Shown here: one piece after another, positions 6,239 to 15,156 of the stretch
How the letters are laid out: each line of letters begins with the position of its first letter
Numbering within the stretch: the stretch's first letter is position 1
Assembly: GCA_002704665.1 (NCBI GenBank)
Contig: PAHB01000002.1
Span: 1-28,921 of the forward strand
From: Pseudomonadota bacterium
GTDB lineage: Bacteria; Pseudomonadota; Gammaproteobacteria; Burkholderiales; Eutrophovitaceae
Direction of reading: 5' to 3'
Length of the DNA stretch: 28,921 bases
The notes under the pieces: generated by a model
The model's database searches: none
Told to the model about the DNA's origin: nothing
Seen by the model: the letters and a program-made list of their open reading frames with translations, nothing else
Program-made: the position numbers and the translations under genes

Positions 6239-8890
6239 TCAAGTTTGAGCCGGACTCTGCCGGTCCGGATCGACACCATAATCTTTGATGGCATTATCCA
6301 AAACGGAATTCTTAATTTCACCTTTATCTACAAGAGCTTTTAAGGACGCTAATACAATGAAACTAGAATCTACTTCAAAAAACGATCTCAGTTTACTTCG
6401 GGTGTCGGAGCGTCCATAACCGTCTGTCCCCAAGCTAATGTATGGATTGCTTACAAATTGACGGATTTGGTCTGCGTAGATTTTCATATAATCTGTAGCC
6501 GCGATCACAGGTGCTTGAGCCTTGTTGAGGCACATGGAGACGTAAGATTCCTTTTGTTTTTTTGTCGGATGAAGCAAATTCCATCTTGTAGTCTCTAACC
6601 CTTCTCGACGGAGCTCGGTAAAGCTGGTAGCGCTCCACACGTCAGCTTTAATTCCAAAATTTTCTTCCAATAATACCTGTGCTTTAATAACTTCGTTTAA
6701 AATTGCCCCACTTCCCAATAACTGAACCAATGGTTTTTTCCCAGATAATTTCGATTTGGATAATAAATACAGACCCTTAATTATACCTTCCTCTGCTCCC
6801 TCAGGTAATTTTGGATGCCGATAGTTTTCGTTCATCAGAGTTATATAGTAGAAGACGTCTTCTTGCTTTTCAAACATTCTCAACATACCGTCATTTATAA
6901 TTACCGCTAACTCGTAGGCGAAGGTCGGATCGTAGGAAATACAATTTGGAATTGTCGACGACAGGACGTGACTATGACCGTCACCATGTTGCAGTCCTTC
7001 GCCGTTAAGCGTTGTTTTTCCTGCAGTGCCTCCCAGAAGGAATCCGCGGGCTCTTTGATCCCCTGCTGCCCAAGCTAAATCTCCAACTCGTTGAAATCCA
7101 AACATTGAGTAGTAAATATAAAATGGTATCATCGTCAGTCCATGGTTTGAGTATGAGGTCGCTGCTGCGATCCATGACGACATTGCCCCAGCTTCGTTAA
7201 TTCCCTCTTGCAGAATTTGACCGTTTTTATCCTCTTTGTAAAACATAAGCTGGTCAGCATCCTCTGGCGTGTATAATTGTCCGACAGAAGACCAAATGCC
7301 AAGTTGTCTGAACATACCCTCCATACCGAAAGTTCGTGACTCGTCGGGCACGATGGGAACGATGCGTTTGCCAATTTCCTTATTTCTAATTAAAGAGGAA
7401 AGTATTCTTACAAAAGCCATTGTTGAGGATATTTCTCTGTCGCCCGACCCATTAAGCATGGTCCCAAAAGACTCAAGTTCAGGAATTTTTATTTTGTCTC
7501 CCTTTGTTTGCCGATGAGGCATGTATCCGCCTAATGCTTCTCGTCTTTCTTTCATATATTTAAGTTCAGCGGAATTTTCCTCAAATTTTAGGTAAGGTAT
7601 GTTTTCAAGATTTTGATCTTCAACAGGCAGCTTGAAACGATCACGAAATTCCTGCAGCGAGTTTGTACCCATCTTTTTTTGCTGATGTGTAATATTTTGA
7701 GCTTCTCCGGCTTCCCCCATTCCATAACCTTTAATAGTTTTCGCTAGAATGACCGTTGGCTTACCCGTAGATTCGACGGCAGCGGAATACGCGGCATATA
7801 TTTTATGCGGATCGTGTCCGCCGCGGTTGAGGCGCCAAATATCATCGTCCGACAAATTAGAAACCAGTTGTTTTAGTTCAGGATATTTGCCAAAAAAATG
7901 TTCTCGAACGTATCCACCGTCCCTCGATTTGAAGGTTTGGTATTCACCATCAACACATTCTTCCATACGTTTTCTCAAAAGCCCGGTTTTATCTCTCGCT
8001 AAAAGTGGATCCCAGTAAGATCCCCAAATCAATTTAATAACATTCCAGCCCGTTCCTCTGAAATCTGCTTCAAGTTCTTGGATGATTTTACCATTTCCTC
8101 GAACTGGCCCATCTAATCTTTGGAGGTTACAGTTGACCACAAATATTAAATTATCCAAATTTTCTCTTGAGGCAACTCCAATAGCTCCCATTGATTCAGG
8201 TTCATCTGTTTCACCGTCCCCAAGAAAACACCAGACTTTTCGTCCTTTGGTGTCAAGTAATTCTCGATCGTCCAAGTATTTCATTAGTCGCGCCTGATAA
8301 ATCGCCATTATTGGGCCTAAACCCATTGAAACAGTTGGGAATTGCCAGAAACCGGGCATGAGCCAAGGGTGTGGATACGAAGAAAGGCCTTTACCGTCAA
8401 CTTCTTGCCTGAAATTATCTAACTGTTCTTCGTCGAGCCTACCCAGAAGAAATGATCTCGCGTAAATCCCCGGAGCAGAGTGACCTTGCATAAATATCAG
8501 ATCTCCCGCGTTTTTTTCTGAATTTGCATTCCAAAAGTGATTGTACCCAACATCATAGAGAGTTGCTGCAGAGGCGAAACTAGCAATATGGCCTCCTACA
8601 TTGGTATCTTTGTTAGCCCGAAGAACCATTGCTGCCGCATTCCAGCGCACATATGATCGTATGCGATGCTCTAGTTCGTGGTTACCGGGCGACTTTTTTT
8701 CTTTTTCCGGTGGGATTGTATTTACATAAGGAGTATTGGCGTTATGGATAAACACGCCCCCTGATTGTCCTGTTTGCCCGATAAGCTTTTCAATTAGGAA
8801 TAGTGCTCGGTCAGGGCCTTCTTCCCGAATGACACTGTCAATTGATTCGAGCCACTCGTTTGTTTCTTTGGGATCTATATCAGCCTTCAT
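6239..8890 (-). CDS. aceE: pyruvate dehydrogenase E1, homodimeric type
   Basis: Thiamine-diphosphate enzyme that decarboxylates pyruvate and reductively acetylates the E2 lipoyl group. The sequence matches the large single-chain gammaproteobacterial E1: IDPKETNEWLESIDSVIREEG at the N terminus (compare E. coli DVDPIETRDWLQAIESVIREEG, split here only for comparison), the ThDP/Mg motif from GDGETDEPESMG to VVNCNLQRLDG, GHDPHKIYAAY with the conserved active-site region, and a C-terminal GTDGYGRSDTR. I chose ATG at 8890 (883 residues) because AGAGGG precedes it by about six bases and it fits homologues; an in-frame TTG at 8917 would add nine residues that overlap this ribosome site. aceF follows at once. 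No pdhR regulator gene is adjacent. Confidence 0.97.
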   Translation of the reverse strand: MKADIDPKETNEWLESIDSVIREEGPDRALFLIEKLIGQTGQSGGVFIHNANTPYVNTIPPEKEKKSPGNHELEHRIRSYVRWNAAAMVLRANKDTNVGGHIASFASAATLYDVGYNHFWNANSEKNAGDLIFMQGHSAPGIYARSFLLGRLDEEQLDNFRQEVDGKGLSSYPHPWLMPGFWQFPTVSMGLGPIMAIYQARLMKYLDDRELLDTKGRKVWCFLGDGETDEPESMGAIGVASRENLDNLIFVVNCNLQRLDGPVRGNGKIIQELEADFRGTGWNVIKLIWGSYWDPLLARDKTGLLRKRMEECVDGEYQTFKSRDGGYVREHFFGKYPELKQLVSNLSDDDIWRLNRGGHDPHKIYAAYSAAVESTGKPTVILAKTIKGYGMGEAGEAQNITHQQKKMGTNSLQEFRDRFKLPVEDQNLENIPYLKFEENSAELKYMKERREALGGYMPHRQTKGDKIKIPELESFGTMLNGSGDREISSTMAFVRILSSLIRNKEIGKRIVPIVPDESRTFGMEGMFRQLGIWSSVGQLYTPEDADQLMFYKEDKNGQILQEGINEAGAMSSWIAAATSYSNHGLTMIPFYIYYSMFGFQRVGDLAWAAGDQRARGFLLGGTAGKTTLNGEGLQHGDGHSHVLSSTIPNCISYDPTFAYELAVIINDGMLRMFEKQEDVFYYITLMNENYRHPKLPEGAEEGIIKGLYLLSKSKLSGKKPLVQLLGSGAILNEVIKAQVLLEENFGIKADVWSATSFTELRREGLETTRWNLLHPTKKQKESYVSMCLNKAQAPVIAATDYMKIYADQIRQFVSNPYISLGTDGYGRSDTRSKLRSFFEVDSSFIVLASLKALVDKGEIKNSVLDNAIKDYGVDPDRQSPAQT

Positions 8891-8957
8891 GCTACGCCCT
8901 CTTTTTAAATAACCCAACGTTTCGACTTAGGACGGAAATTTAATACATCCGGAAAAC

Positions 8958-8966
8958 ATTGTAGCA
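8958..8966 (-). promoter_or_regulatory. candidate extended -10 promoter of aceEF
   Basis: On the minus strand TGCTACAAT is an extended -10 element (TG-n-TACAAT) about 68 bases upstream of the aceE ATG. The region 17 bases upstream of it (ACTTAA) is a poor -35, as is common when an extended -10 is present. The surrounding gap 8891-9044 is otherwise AT-rich. I see no clear PdhR-like palindrome and no convincing terminator for the upstream operon in it. Confidence 0.35.
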
Positions 8967-9044
8967 TTTTAGAGCGATATTAAGTTTCGATTTTAAATAA
9001 ATGCGAAATCAGAATATTTATATTTTATTTATCCCCATAAAGAA

Positions 9045-9629
9045 TTAATTGAGGTTTCTGGCTAAATCGTAAAATTCTCGATTGGGCCTAAGATTCATCA
9101 AGTGGGCCATGCGATTGGAAAGTGCGAAAAAAGAGGTGACAGCACCAATATCCCAAATTTGTTCGTCGGAGAAGCCATTGTTTGTAAGTATTTTTTTATC
9201 AATAGCTGTTATCAACTCAGGAGATCGGGCAAGTTTACAGGCAAAACTAAGCATTAATCTATGTTCTTCCGAAATCGAGGCATTATTATAATTGATGGCT
9301 AATTGATCAGAAAGTGTCGGATTTTTTGCATAAATGCGGAGAATAGCGCCGTGAGCTACCACGCAATAAGGACATTTGTTCTCGCTGCTAGTTGCAACCA
9401 CAATCATCTCAATTTCAGTCTTTTGAAGGGTTAAGTTTTCTGAAACAACTGCCTCATAGTAGCTAAAAAAAGCTCTAAGCTCTTTTGGCCTATGCCCCAG
9501 AGCAAGGAAAACGTTTGGAACGAATCCTGTTTTCTCTTGAATTTTTAATATTTTCTCTTGTAGGTCTGTTGGGAGTTTATCTACAGTGGCGACAGGATAG
9601 GCGCTTACCGGATCGCTGATGGTTTCCAT
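9045..9629 (-). CDS. AhpD/carboxymuconolactone decarboxylase-fold, peroxidase-related
   Basis: All-helical CMD-domain protein of the peroxidase-related (AhpD-like) branch. The core motif is ENKCPYCVVAHGA, giving C86, C89 and H93 in the 194-residue form: the CxxC plus His triad of AhpD-type thiol redox proteins. The preceding TGFVPNVFLALGHRPKELRAFF and following EEHRLMLSFACKLARSPE are also typical. Members either reduce peroxiredoxin partners or are unassigned; the substrate here is unknown. ATG 9629 is preferred because it sits five bases after the stop of the PaaK-like gene and the protein then begins METISDP, like relatives. A TTG at 9659 would add ten residues and overlap that gene by 26 bases. 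It is the last gene of the transporter-ligase operon, which suggests a role connected with its substrate rather than general peroxide defence. Confidence 0.85.
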   Translation of the reverse strand: METISDPVSAYPVATVDKLPTDLQEKILKIQEKTGFVPNVFLALGHRPKELRAFFSYYEAVVSENLTLQKTEIEMIVVATSSENKCPYCVVAHGAILRIYAKNPTLSDQLAINYNNASISEEHRLMLSFACKLARSPELITAIDKKILTNNGFSDEQIWDIGAVTSFFALSNRMAHLMNLRPNREFYDLARNLN

Positions 9630-9633
9630 ATTT

Positions 9634-10878
9634 TTAGTCAAACTTTCTTTTATCTTCAATTATTTTTCCGTCATTTGGAAGTGATTCGTTGTCCTTGAGA
9701 AAAACGACATTACCCCTCATTTTAGTGATTTCTCTTAGCGAAGTTGTGATCTGCTCTTTGTTCACCAAGCTACCGTTGGTAACCTGGCAGAAAAGGGTCA
9801 TAATGTCGGTCTTATTAGCATCATGTTCCACAGTAAGGCGAGCTTTTTTTATGTAAGAGTGGCGGGCTTGTATATCAGCAATTTGTTTGGGGCTAACAAA
9901 CATTCCTCTAACTTTTGTTGTTTGATCAGCTCTTCCCATCCAGCCTTTTATTCTAGCATTTGTTCTTCCGCATTTACTATTTCCATCCGCAATGGCTGAT
10001 AAGTCACCAGTAGCATATCTTATGAGCGGGTATGATGAATTGAGAAGAGTAACAACCACCTCGCCTACGTCTCCTGACATCACAGGCTGCCCAGTTCCAG
10101 GTCTAACAATTTCAACTACAACATGCTCATCTATCACTAGGCCCTCCGTTGGCTCAGTTTCATAGGCTACTAGGCCGAGATCAGCTGTTCCATAGCATTG
10201 GCGCGTTTCAATACCTCTTTCCTGAAAAAGCGCACGAAATTCTGCTAATAACGCTTCTCCCCCAACGAGGGCTTTTGAAATGGAAGGAGCTAATTGAATA
10301 TCTAACTCTTCAGCTTTTTCAAGAATAATTTTCAGAAATGAAGGAGTGCCGGCATATGCAGAGGGTTTTAGGTCAGCAATAGTTCGAACCTGCATTTCAG
10401 TTTGCCCTATTCCGGCCGGAAAAACCGCACAGCCTATTTTTTTTGCTCCCTCGTCTACCATAAACCCTGCCGGGGTGAAGTGGTATGAGAACGTGTTATG
10501 TACAATGTCTCCAGGCCGAAATCCTGCCGCCCACATTGCTCGTCCAAATCTCCAAAAATCCTCAGTGGTTCCCTGAGGGTCATAAATTGGTCCGGGGGAA
10601 GAAAAAATTCTCGCAAGTTTACCGGGCTCTACAGCGTTCATTCCTCCAAAAGGAGGACGGTTTTTCTGCTGCTCTATTAGGTCAGTTTTTCTTGTGATTG
10701 GCAGTTTTGAAAGGTCGTTTAGATCTTTTATTTCATGTGCTGAAATATCTTGTAGTTTTTTGGCGAAGTAAGTGGTATTTCTCTGCGCTAGATCTATTGT
10801 TTTCCGAAGTATCCCGATTGTTTCCTCGAGCCTTTCCTCTGCTGTTCGGGTTTCCAATTTATCGAAATAGTCCCCCAT
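9634..10878 (-). CDS. PaaK-like AMP-binding protein, altered P-loop
   Basis: 414-residue member of the phenylacetate-CoA ligase group of adenylate-forming enzymes, expected to be cytosolic. Family landmarks: LPITRKTDL near residue 60, NTFSYHFTPAGF (128-139), GTPSFLKIIL, VGGEALL (205-211), YGTADLGLVAYE (229-240), YPLIRYATGDLS (283-294), GRADQTTKVRGMFVSP and a C-terminal GKIIEDKRKF containing the expected catalytic-lysine position (K405). The usual ATP-gripping loop, of the SSGTTGKP kind, reads SSPGPIYDPQG (93-103) instead. From memory this variant recurs in PaaK-like proteins beside Liv-type transporters, so it is probably a subfamily trait, and activity as a ligase is not assured. The ribosome site is a strong AAGGGGGG. 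It follows the LivF-type gene by 38 bases. Confidence 0.88.
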   Translation of the reverse strand: MGDYFDKLETRTAEERLEETIGILRKTIDLAQRNTTYFAKKLQDISAHEIKDLNDLSKLPITRKTDLIEQQKNRPPFGGMNAVEPGKLARIFSSPGPIYDPQGTTEDFWRFGRAMWAAGFRPGDIVHNTFSYHFTPAGFMVDEGAKKIGCAVFPAGIGQTEMQVRTIADLKPSAYAGTPSFLKIILEKAEELDIQLAPSISKALVGGEALLAEFRALFQERGIETRQCYGTADLGLVAYETEPTEGLVIDEHVVVEIVRPGTGQPVMSGDVGEVVVTLLNSSYPLIRYATGDLSAIADGNSKCGRTNARIKGWMGRADQTTKVRGMFVSPKQIADIQARHSYIKKARLTVEHDANKTDIMTLFCQVTNGSLVNKEQITTSLREITKMRGNVVFLKDNESLPNDGKIIEDKRKFD

Positions 10879-10916
10879 ATTTGCCCCCCTTTTATTACGT
10901 TAGTAGGTTGTTTCCG

Positions 10917-11741
10917 CTAAGCTAGCCACCGTTTTCGTCGTCGATAATGCTTTCCATCGCGATAACTTTTTCTACCCGCGCTCGCTATTCCTAAATAAAA
11001 TTCTTTGACGTCAGAATTATCCGATAATTCGTTTGCTGAGCCATCCATTACTATTCTACCGTTTTCCAGTATGTAACCGTAATCTGCATAGCCTAGCGCG
11101 ATGTTCGTATTCTGTTCAGCTAGTAAAAAGCTAACTTTTTCCTTCTGATTTAAAGTTTTTACAATCTCAAAGATTTCTTCGACTAATTGTGGTGCTAAAC
11201 CCATGGAGGGTTCGTCCAATAAAATCATCGATGGGTTGGCCATAAGCGCTCTCCCGATAGCTGTCATTTGTTGCTCACCTCCAGAAGTATAGCCCGCCTG
11301 GCTACGCCTCCGTTCTTTTAGCCTCGGAAAATAATTATAGACCTTTTCCAAATCATTCTTAATCGCTTTTTTTTGGTTTCCTCTTGTAAAAGCCCCTGTA
11401 AGAAGGTTCTCTTCGACCGAAAGATGTTGAAAACAGTGTCGACCCTCCATAACCTGTATAACCCCTTTTTTCACGAGTGACCAAGGTGTTAATTTTTCAA
11501 TTCTATCACCTTTGTATTCTATAAAGCCCTTTGTAACTTCTCCCCGCTCTGTTTGGAGCAAATTTGACACGGCTTTTAAGGTGGTGGTTTTGCCGGCACC
11601 GTTTGCCCCCAAGAGCGCTACAATTTGGCCTTCGTTAACGTGAAGTGAAATTCCTTTGAGAACTAGAATGACGTGATCATAAATGACCTCGATATTATTT
11701 ATATTCAAAAGGGCTTTCACAAAATTATCTTTTGATCCCAT
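10917..11741 (-). CDS. LivF-type ABC transporter ATPase
   Basis: ATP-hydrolysing subunit of a Liv/HAAT importer. Walker A is GANGAGKT (45-52), the ABC signature SGGEQQ (about 153-158), and Walker B MILLDEPSMGL (172-182). The C terminus is extended by a strongly basic tail, GKHYRRRKRWLA, which classical LivF (about 235 residues) lacks; I recall this tail from homologues in clusters that also contain AMP-dependent ligases, so it may mark a subgroup. Only three bases separate it from the stop of the binding-protein gene, and its ribosome site is weak, so coupled translation is likely. It pairs with the LivG-type ATPase encoded at the other end of the permease genes. The transported substrate cannot be read from the ATPase. 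Confidence 0.93.
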   Translation of the reverse strand: MGSKDNFVKALLNINNIEVIYDHVILVLKGISLHVNEGQIVALLGANGAGKTTTLKAVSNLLQTERGEVTKGFIEYKGDRIEKLTPWSLVKKGVIQVMEGRHCFQHLSVEENLLTGAFTRGNQKKAIKNDLEKVYNYFPRLKERRRSQAGYTSGGEQQMTAIGRALMANPSMILLDEPSMGLAPQLVEEIFEIVKTLNQKEKVSFLLAEQNTNIALGYADYGYILENGRIVMDGSANELSDNSDVKEFYLGIASAGRKSYRDGKHYRRRKRWLA

Positions 11742-11744
11742 ATC

Positions 11745-13085
11745 TCAACTCGAACATCCATATTCTATGTTCTTTTCGCTGGCATATTTTGCCGCGGATT
11801 CCTCAACCATTTTTCTTACCAGTTTTTGATCCCCCAGCACCCAGTCGGAGATAGATACCCACTTTTCGCCATCCCATTGTTGAAATCTCACTACTCCCGG
11901 ACCTTCATGATTTTCGCAGGACACTGTAATCGGTGGCACCATGCCGCCAAAGCCTAGCTCATCAAGTTTAGCTTGTGTGAGGCTAAGATTTTCAATACCC
12001 CACCTTACTTGCAAGCCTGACATTGGCGTATTTCCGTACTTTGCTTGTGCATTGCGGACAGCTTCGACTGTTAACATTGCTTGCGCCACTCCTCGGTTCC
12101 AAAGTACGGTTCCGACATAGCTCTCGTCACCCCCTTTGCCTTTTTGATATACGTGCTTGAGAATTTCTTGAACCACCTCGAAGTTTTTTCCGGATAAATT
12201 CATGTTTGCAGCTATATAACCAGTGGATGCCGAGGGCCCTGCCGCGAGTGTATCGACCTCCGCCCCAGACCACCAATTTCCAATCATTTTTTCTCGAGGA
12301 AAGCCCACTTTTTTTGCAGTTTTGATGGATGTGCCACTCATAACACCCCAACCCCACAGTATTACCCAGTCGGGTTGCTCTTTCTTGATCCTCATCCATT
12401 GCGACTGTTGCTCATTTCCGGGGTGTGGAACAGGAATCATTACCAGATCAAAACCGAAGTTATCAGCTTCAACCTTTAAAATTTCATGGGGTTCTTTTCC
12501 ATAAGCAGAGTCGTGATAAAGGAGAACGATTTTTTTACCTGACAGGCTCTTCTCACCACCTTCTTTGGTTTCAATGAATCTAACTATAGCTGAGGCTTGT
12601 GACCAATAATTAGTCATGAGAGGGAAAACCCAAGGAAAAACTCTACCGTCAGAAGCATCAGTCCTTCCGTAACCCAATGTAATAAGTGGAATTTGATCCA
12701 CTGGTGCTTTATCTATCAATCCGTAAGTAATTCCGGTCGACATGGGGTGAATAGCTGTTGGTCCGAGCGGATTTCTTGTCTTAAGCCGTTCATAACATTC
12801 TAGGCCTTTCGCGGTATTGTATTCGGTTTCGCATTCCTCCCAGCTGAGTCGAACTCCATTTAATCCTCCGTCCCTTTCGTTTAAAAGGGTTAGGTAGTCT
12901 ATATAACCCGTCGCAATTGGTGCCCCACTAGGTCCGTAAGGCCCAACCCGGTAGCCGGCTATACCAAAAAATTGTGAAGGCGCAGCCTCCTCTACCTCTG
13001 ACGTTAAATCAGTGGAGCTTTTATCTCCACAACCATTTAAAACAAGAGTAATGATAGATATAAAAAAAACTTTTTTTAATTTCAT
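11745..13085 (-). CDS. ABC transporter substrate-binding lipoprotein (HAAT family)
   Basis: 446-residue periplasmic-binding-protein type I (Peripla_BP_6/Leu-Ile-Val) protein. The N terminus MKLKKVFFISIITLVLNGC is a lipoprotein signal with Cys at residue 19, so the mature protein should be anchored to the membrane facing the periplasm. The early segment IAGYRVGPYGPSGAPIATGYIDYLTLLNERDGGLNG and a later KIVLLYHDSAYGKEPHEILK are typical ligand-binding lobes (each shown in part as family landmarks). It is longer than LivJ/LivK (about 370 residues), which with the neighbouring ligases argues for an organic acid rather than leucine as ligand; this is inference. The ribosome site AGGAGG is the strongest in the operon, fitting the usual need for excess binding protein. 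Confidence 0.92.
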   Translation of the reverse strand: MKLKKVFFISIITLVLNGCGDKSSTDLTSEVEEAAPSQFFGIAGYRVGPYGPSGAPIATGYIDYLTLLNERDGGLNGVRLSWEECETEYNTAKGLECYERLKTRNPLGPTAIHPMSTGITYGLIDKAPVDQIPLITLGYGRTDASDGRVFPWVFPLMTNYWSQASAIVRFIETKEGGEKSLSGKKIVLLYHDSAYGKEPHEILKVEADNFGFDLVMIPVPHPGNEQQSQWMRIKKEQPDWVILWGWGVMSGTSIKTAKKVGFPREKMIGNWWSGAEVDTLAAGPSASTGYIAANMNLSGKNFEVVQEILKHVYQKGKGGDESYVGTVLWNRGVAQAMLTVEAVRNAQAKYGNTPMSGLQVRWGIENLSLTQAKLDELGFGGMVPPITVSCENHEGPGVVRFQQWDGEKWVSISDWVLGDQKLVRKMVEESAAKYASEKNIEYGCSS

Positions 13086-13111
13086 AATGTCCTCCTCTTA
13101 TTTAACAAAAG

Positions 13112-14188
13112 TTAGTGGGGAAATGGCCACAGCCGCAGCTTCTCTTTGGCTATTTGCCAGAGTCGGGCTAAACCTAGCGGTTCGACAATTAGAAAAAATA
13201 TGATGAGACCACCAAAAACAAGCAACTGCATTATAGATGTTACCCCGGCTGCTAACTTAAGATTCAAAATTTCAGCACCTTCATTGATTACGATATCCAA
13301 AAAAATTGGCAATAGTGTTATAAACGCTGCTCCTAAAAAAGAACCCATGATACTCCCGATTCCGCCAATTATAATCATGAACAAGATCCTAAAGGACAGG
13401 TCCAGGTTAAATCCGTCAGGCTCCACGCTGCCAAGGTAAGCGTAGGCGTATAGTGCTCCGGCAACCCCGCAATAAAACGAACTGACCCCGAAAGCGATTA
13501 GTTTTGTCCGCATTATTTTTATACCTATGACCTCCGCTGCGACGTCCATGTCTCTCACAGCCATCCAAGCTCTTCCGAGGTTACTTCGGACAAGATTTTT
13601 TGCTACCAACGCTAGAAAAGCCACGATGGATAACACTAAAAAATAGCGCTTAGCAGGAGAATCAAATACAAATCCTAAGATTTCTATGGGCTGAGTTGTG
13701 ATTACTCCTGAGGAACTGTAATTAGTGAACCACCCGACTTTCACCAACAGCCACGGAATAAAAAATTGCGCTGCTAGTGTTGCAACTGCAAGGTAAAACC
13801 CTCTGATTCTGAGGCTTGGTATTCCGAACGCGATCCCTACTATTGCTGTGGTAAGTCCAGCTAGTACAAAACTGACTAAAGCGGGCATGTAAGGCAATCG
13901 AAGTTCGAAGTTGTAAGCTGCAAATGCCCCAACTGCCATAAAAGCGGCTGTTCCCAAGGATAATTGCCCGGCATAACCAGTGAGCAAGTTAAGTCCTAAC
14001 GCTGCCAGCGAGAAGACTAGAAAAGGAATTAAGATGGCAGTAAGCCAATAATCACTGGCCAATATAGGAATTGCAACGAAGGCAATCAACAGTATTACTA
14101 CCACCCCAATTTTGTCCTGTAGGATAGGTAGAATTGCCTGATCTTCTTTATACGACTTTTTGAATTGTCCAGCTTCTCTGTAAAACAT
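13112..14188 (-). CDS. LivM-type ABC transporter permease
   Basis: 358-residue inner-membrane permease of a Liv/HAAT importer with about nine to ten hydrophobic helices. Conserved features include LAALGLNLLTGYAGQLSLG near residue 60-80, the IPSLRIRGFYLAVATLAAQF segment, and a cytoplasmic coupling loop NLGRAWMAVRDMDVAAEVIGI. A hydrophilic N-terminal extension of about 25 residues (FYREAGQFKKSYKEDQ) precedes the first helix. The ATG has TTAGGA nine bases upstream. It lies 11 bases after the LivH-type gene and 26 bases before the binding-protein gene in one operon. It forms the channel heterodimer with the LivH-type permease. Confidence 0.93.
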   Translation of the reverse strand: MFYREAGQFKKSYKEDQAILPILQDKIGVVVILLIAFVAIPILASDYWLTAILIPFLVFSLAALGLNLLTGYAGQLSLGTAAFMAVGAFAAYNFELRLPYMPALVSFVLAGLTTAIVGIAFGIPSLRIRGFYLAVATLAAQFFIPWLLVKVGWFTNYSSSGVITTQPIEILGFVFDSPAKRYFLVLSIVAFLALVAKNLVRSNLGRAWMAVRDMDVAAEVIGIKIMRTKLIAFGVSSFYCGVAGALYAYAYLGSVEPDGFNLDLSFRILFMIIIGGIGSIMGSFLGAAFITLLPIFLDIVINEGAEILNLKLAAGVTSIMQLLVFGGLIIFFLIVEPLGLARLWQIAKEKLRLWPFPH

Positions 14189-14199
14189 CTAAAATTTTC

Positions 14200-15126
14200 C
14201 TAAACTCTATCGATTTGTTTTTCTCCAAATAATCCCTCTGGTCTGACTAGAAGGAATAGTAAAGCCGCGACGTACGCAAACCAAATTTCTATTCCACCTC
14301 CGAAATAAGGTCCGATGTATACTTCAGCAAGTTTTTCTAACGCTCCTATTATTAAGCCTCCTACGATGGCTCCAGGTACGGAATCAAACCCTCCAAGAAT
14401 TAATACTGGAAGAGCCTTCAAAGCAACGAATACAAGAGCAAATTGGACTCCATTTCTGGCTCCCCACATAAGCCCCGCTACCAGGGCTACGAATCCGGCC
14501 ACAGACCATACGATCGCCCAAATGGTTTTCAGGGGTATACCTACTGACAGCGCTGCTTGGTGATCATCAGCAACCGCTCGGAGAGCGCGTCCGACCCTAG
14601 TGATTTGAAAAAATATTGCCAAGGCTGCGACCAATGTCCCAGCTACAATTGCCGCTATGAGATCAAAGCTATTAATCTCTTTTAAAACGTTTGGAACTGC
14701 ATCGGTGTTTAATCCCCAACGAGTTAATGTAATTGCTATGGGCTCGTCTGGTATTCCTAATTCGAGAGGATATACTTTTGTTCCCCACATAAGCTGCGCT
14801 AATCCTTCAACAAAAAAAGTCAGTCCGATAGTGACCATGAATAATGATATTGGTGGTTGATTAACTAAAGGACGCAAAACGACTTTTTCTGTTAAGACTC
14901 CTAATATGATCATAAGAATTAGAGAAAATATTAGAGCGGCCCAGATGGGAAAACCAAGTTTTTCTTGAGCGCCTACAAAGGTTAGTGCTGCGAAAAAAAC
15001 CATGGCACCTTGCGCGAAATTAAAAACCCCTGAGGCTTTGTAAATCAAAACGAAACCCAAGGCTACAAGGGAGTACATTATCCCCGCTAGAAGTCCACCA
15101 ATTAATACTTCAAGAAAAAAACTCAT
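14200..15126 (-). CDS. LivH-type ABC transporter permease
   Basis: 308-residue inner-membrane permease, partner of the LivM-type subunit. The N terminus shows the family pattern GGLLAGIMYSLVALGFVLIYKASGVFNFAQG (landmark read as GIMYSLVALGF and VFNFAQG), followed by hydrophobic helices, a coupling-loop segment TRVGRALRAVADDHQAALSVGI around residues 175-195 and a late VLILGGFDSVPGAIVGG. Length is standard. The start ATG has AGGG nine bases upstream. It follows the LivG-type ATPase gene by 30 bases and precedes the LivM-type gene by 11, so the order is ATPase, H, M, binding protein, F-type ATPase. Confidence 0.94.
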   Translation of the reverse strand: MSFFLEVLIGGLLAGIMYSLVALGFVLIYKASGVFNFAQGAMVFFAALTFVGAQEKLGFPIWAALIFSLILMIILGVLTEKVVLRPLVNQPPISLFMVTIGLTFFVEGLAQLMWGTKVYPLELGIPDEPIAITLTRWGLNTDAVPNVLKEINSFDLIAAIVAGTLVAALAIFFQITRVGRALRAVADDHQAALSVGIPLKTIWAIVWSVAGFVALVAGLMWGARNGVQFALVFVALKALPVLILGGFDSVPGAIVGGLIIGALEKLAEVYIGPYFGGGIEIWFAYVAALLFLLVRPEGLFGEKQIDRV

Positions 15127-15156
15127 ATCAAAAACCCTAAATTCTTTTGTTTTATG

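Noticed and set aside
8964..9044. AT-rich stretch with TAAATAAA/TTTATTT complementarity as a terminator of the transporter operon
   Set aside because: The possible stem is short, purely A/T, has a long loop and no following U-tract; not distinguishable from base composition.
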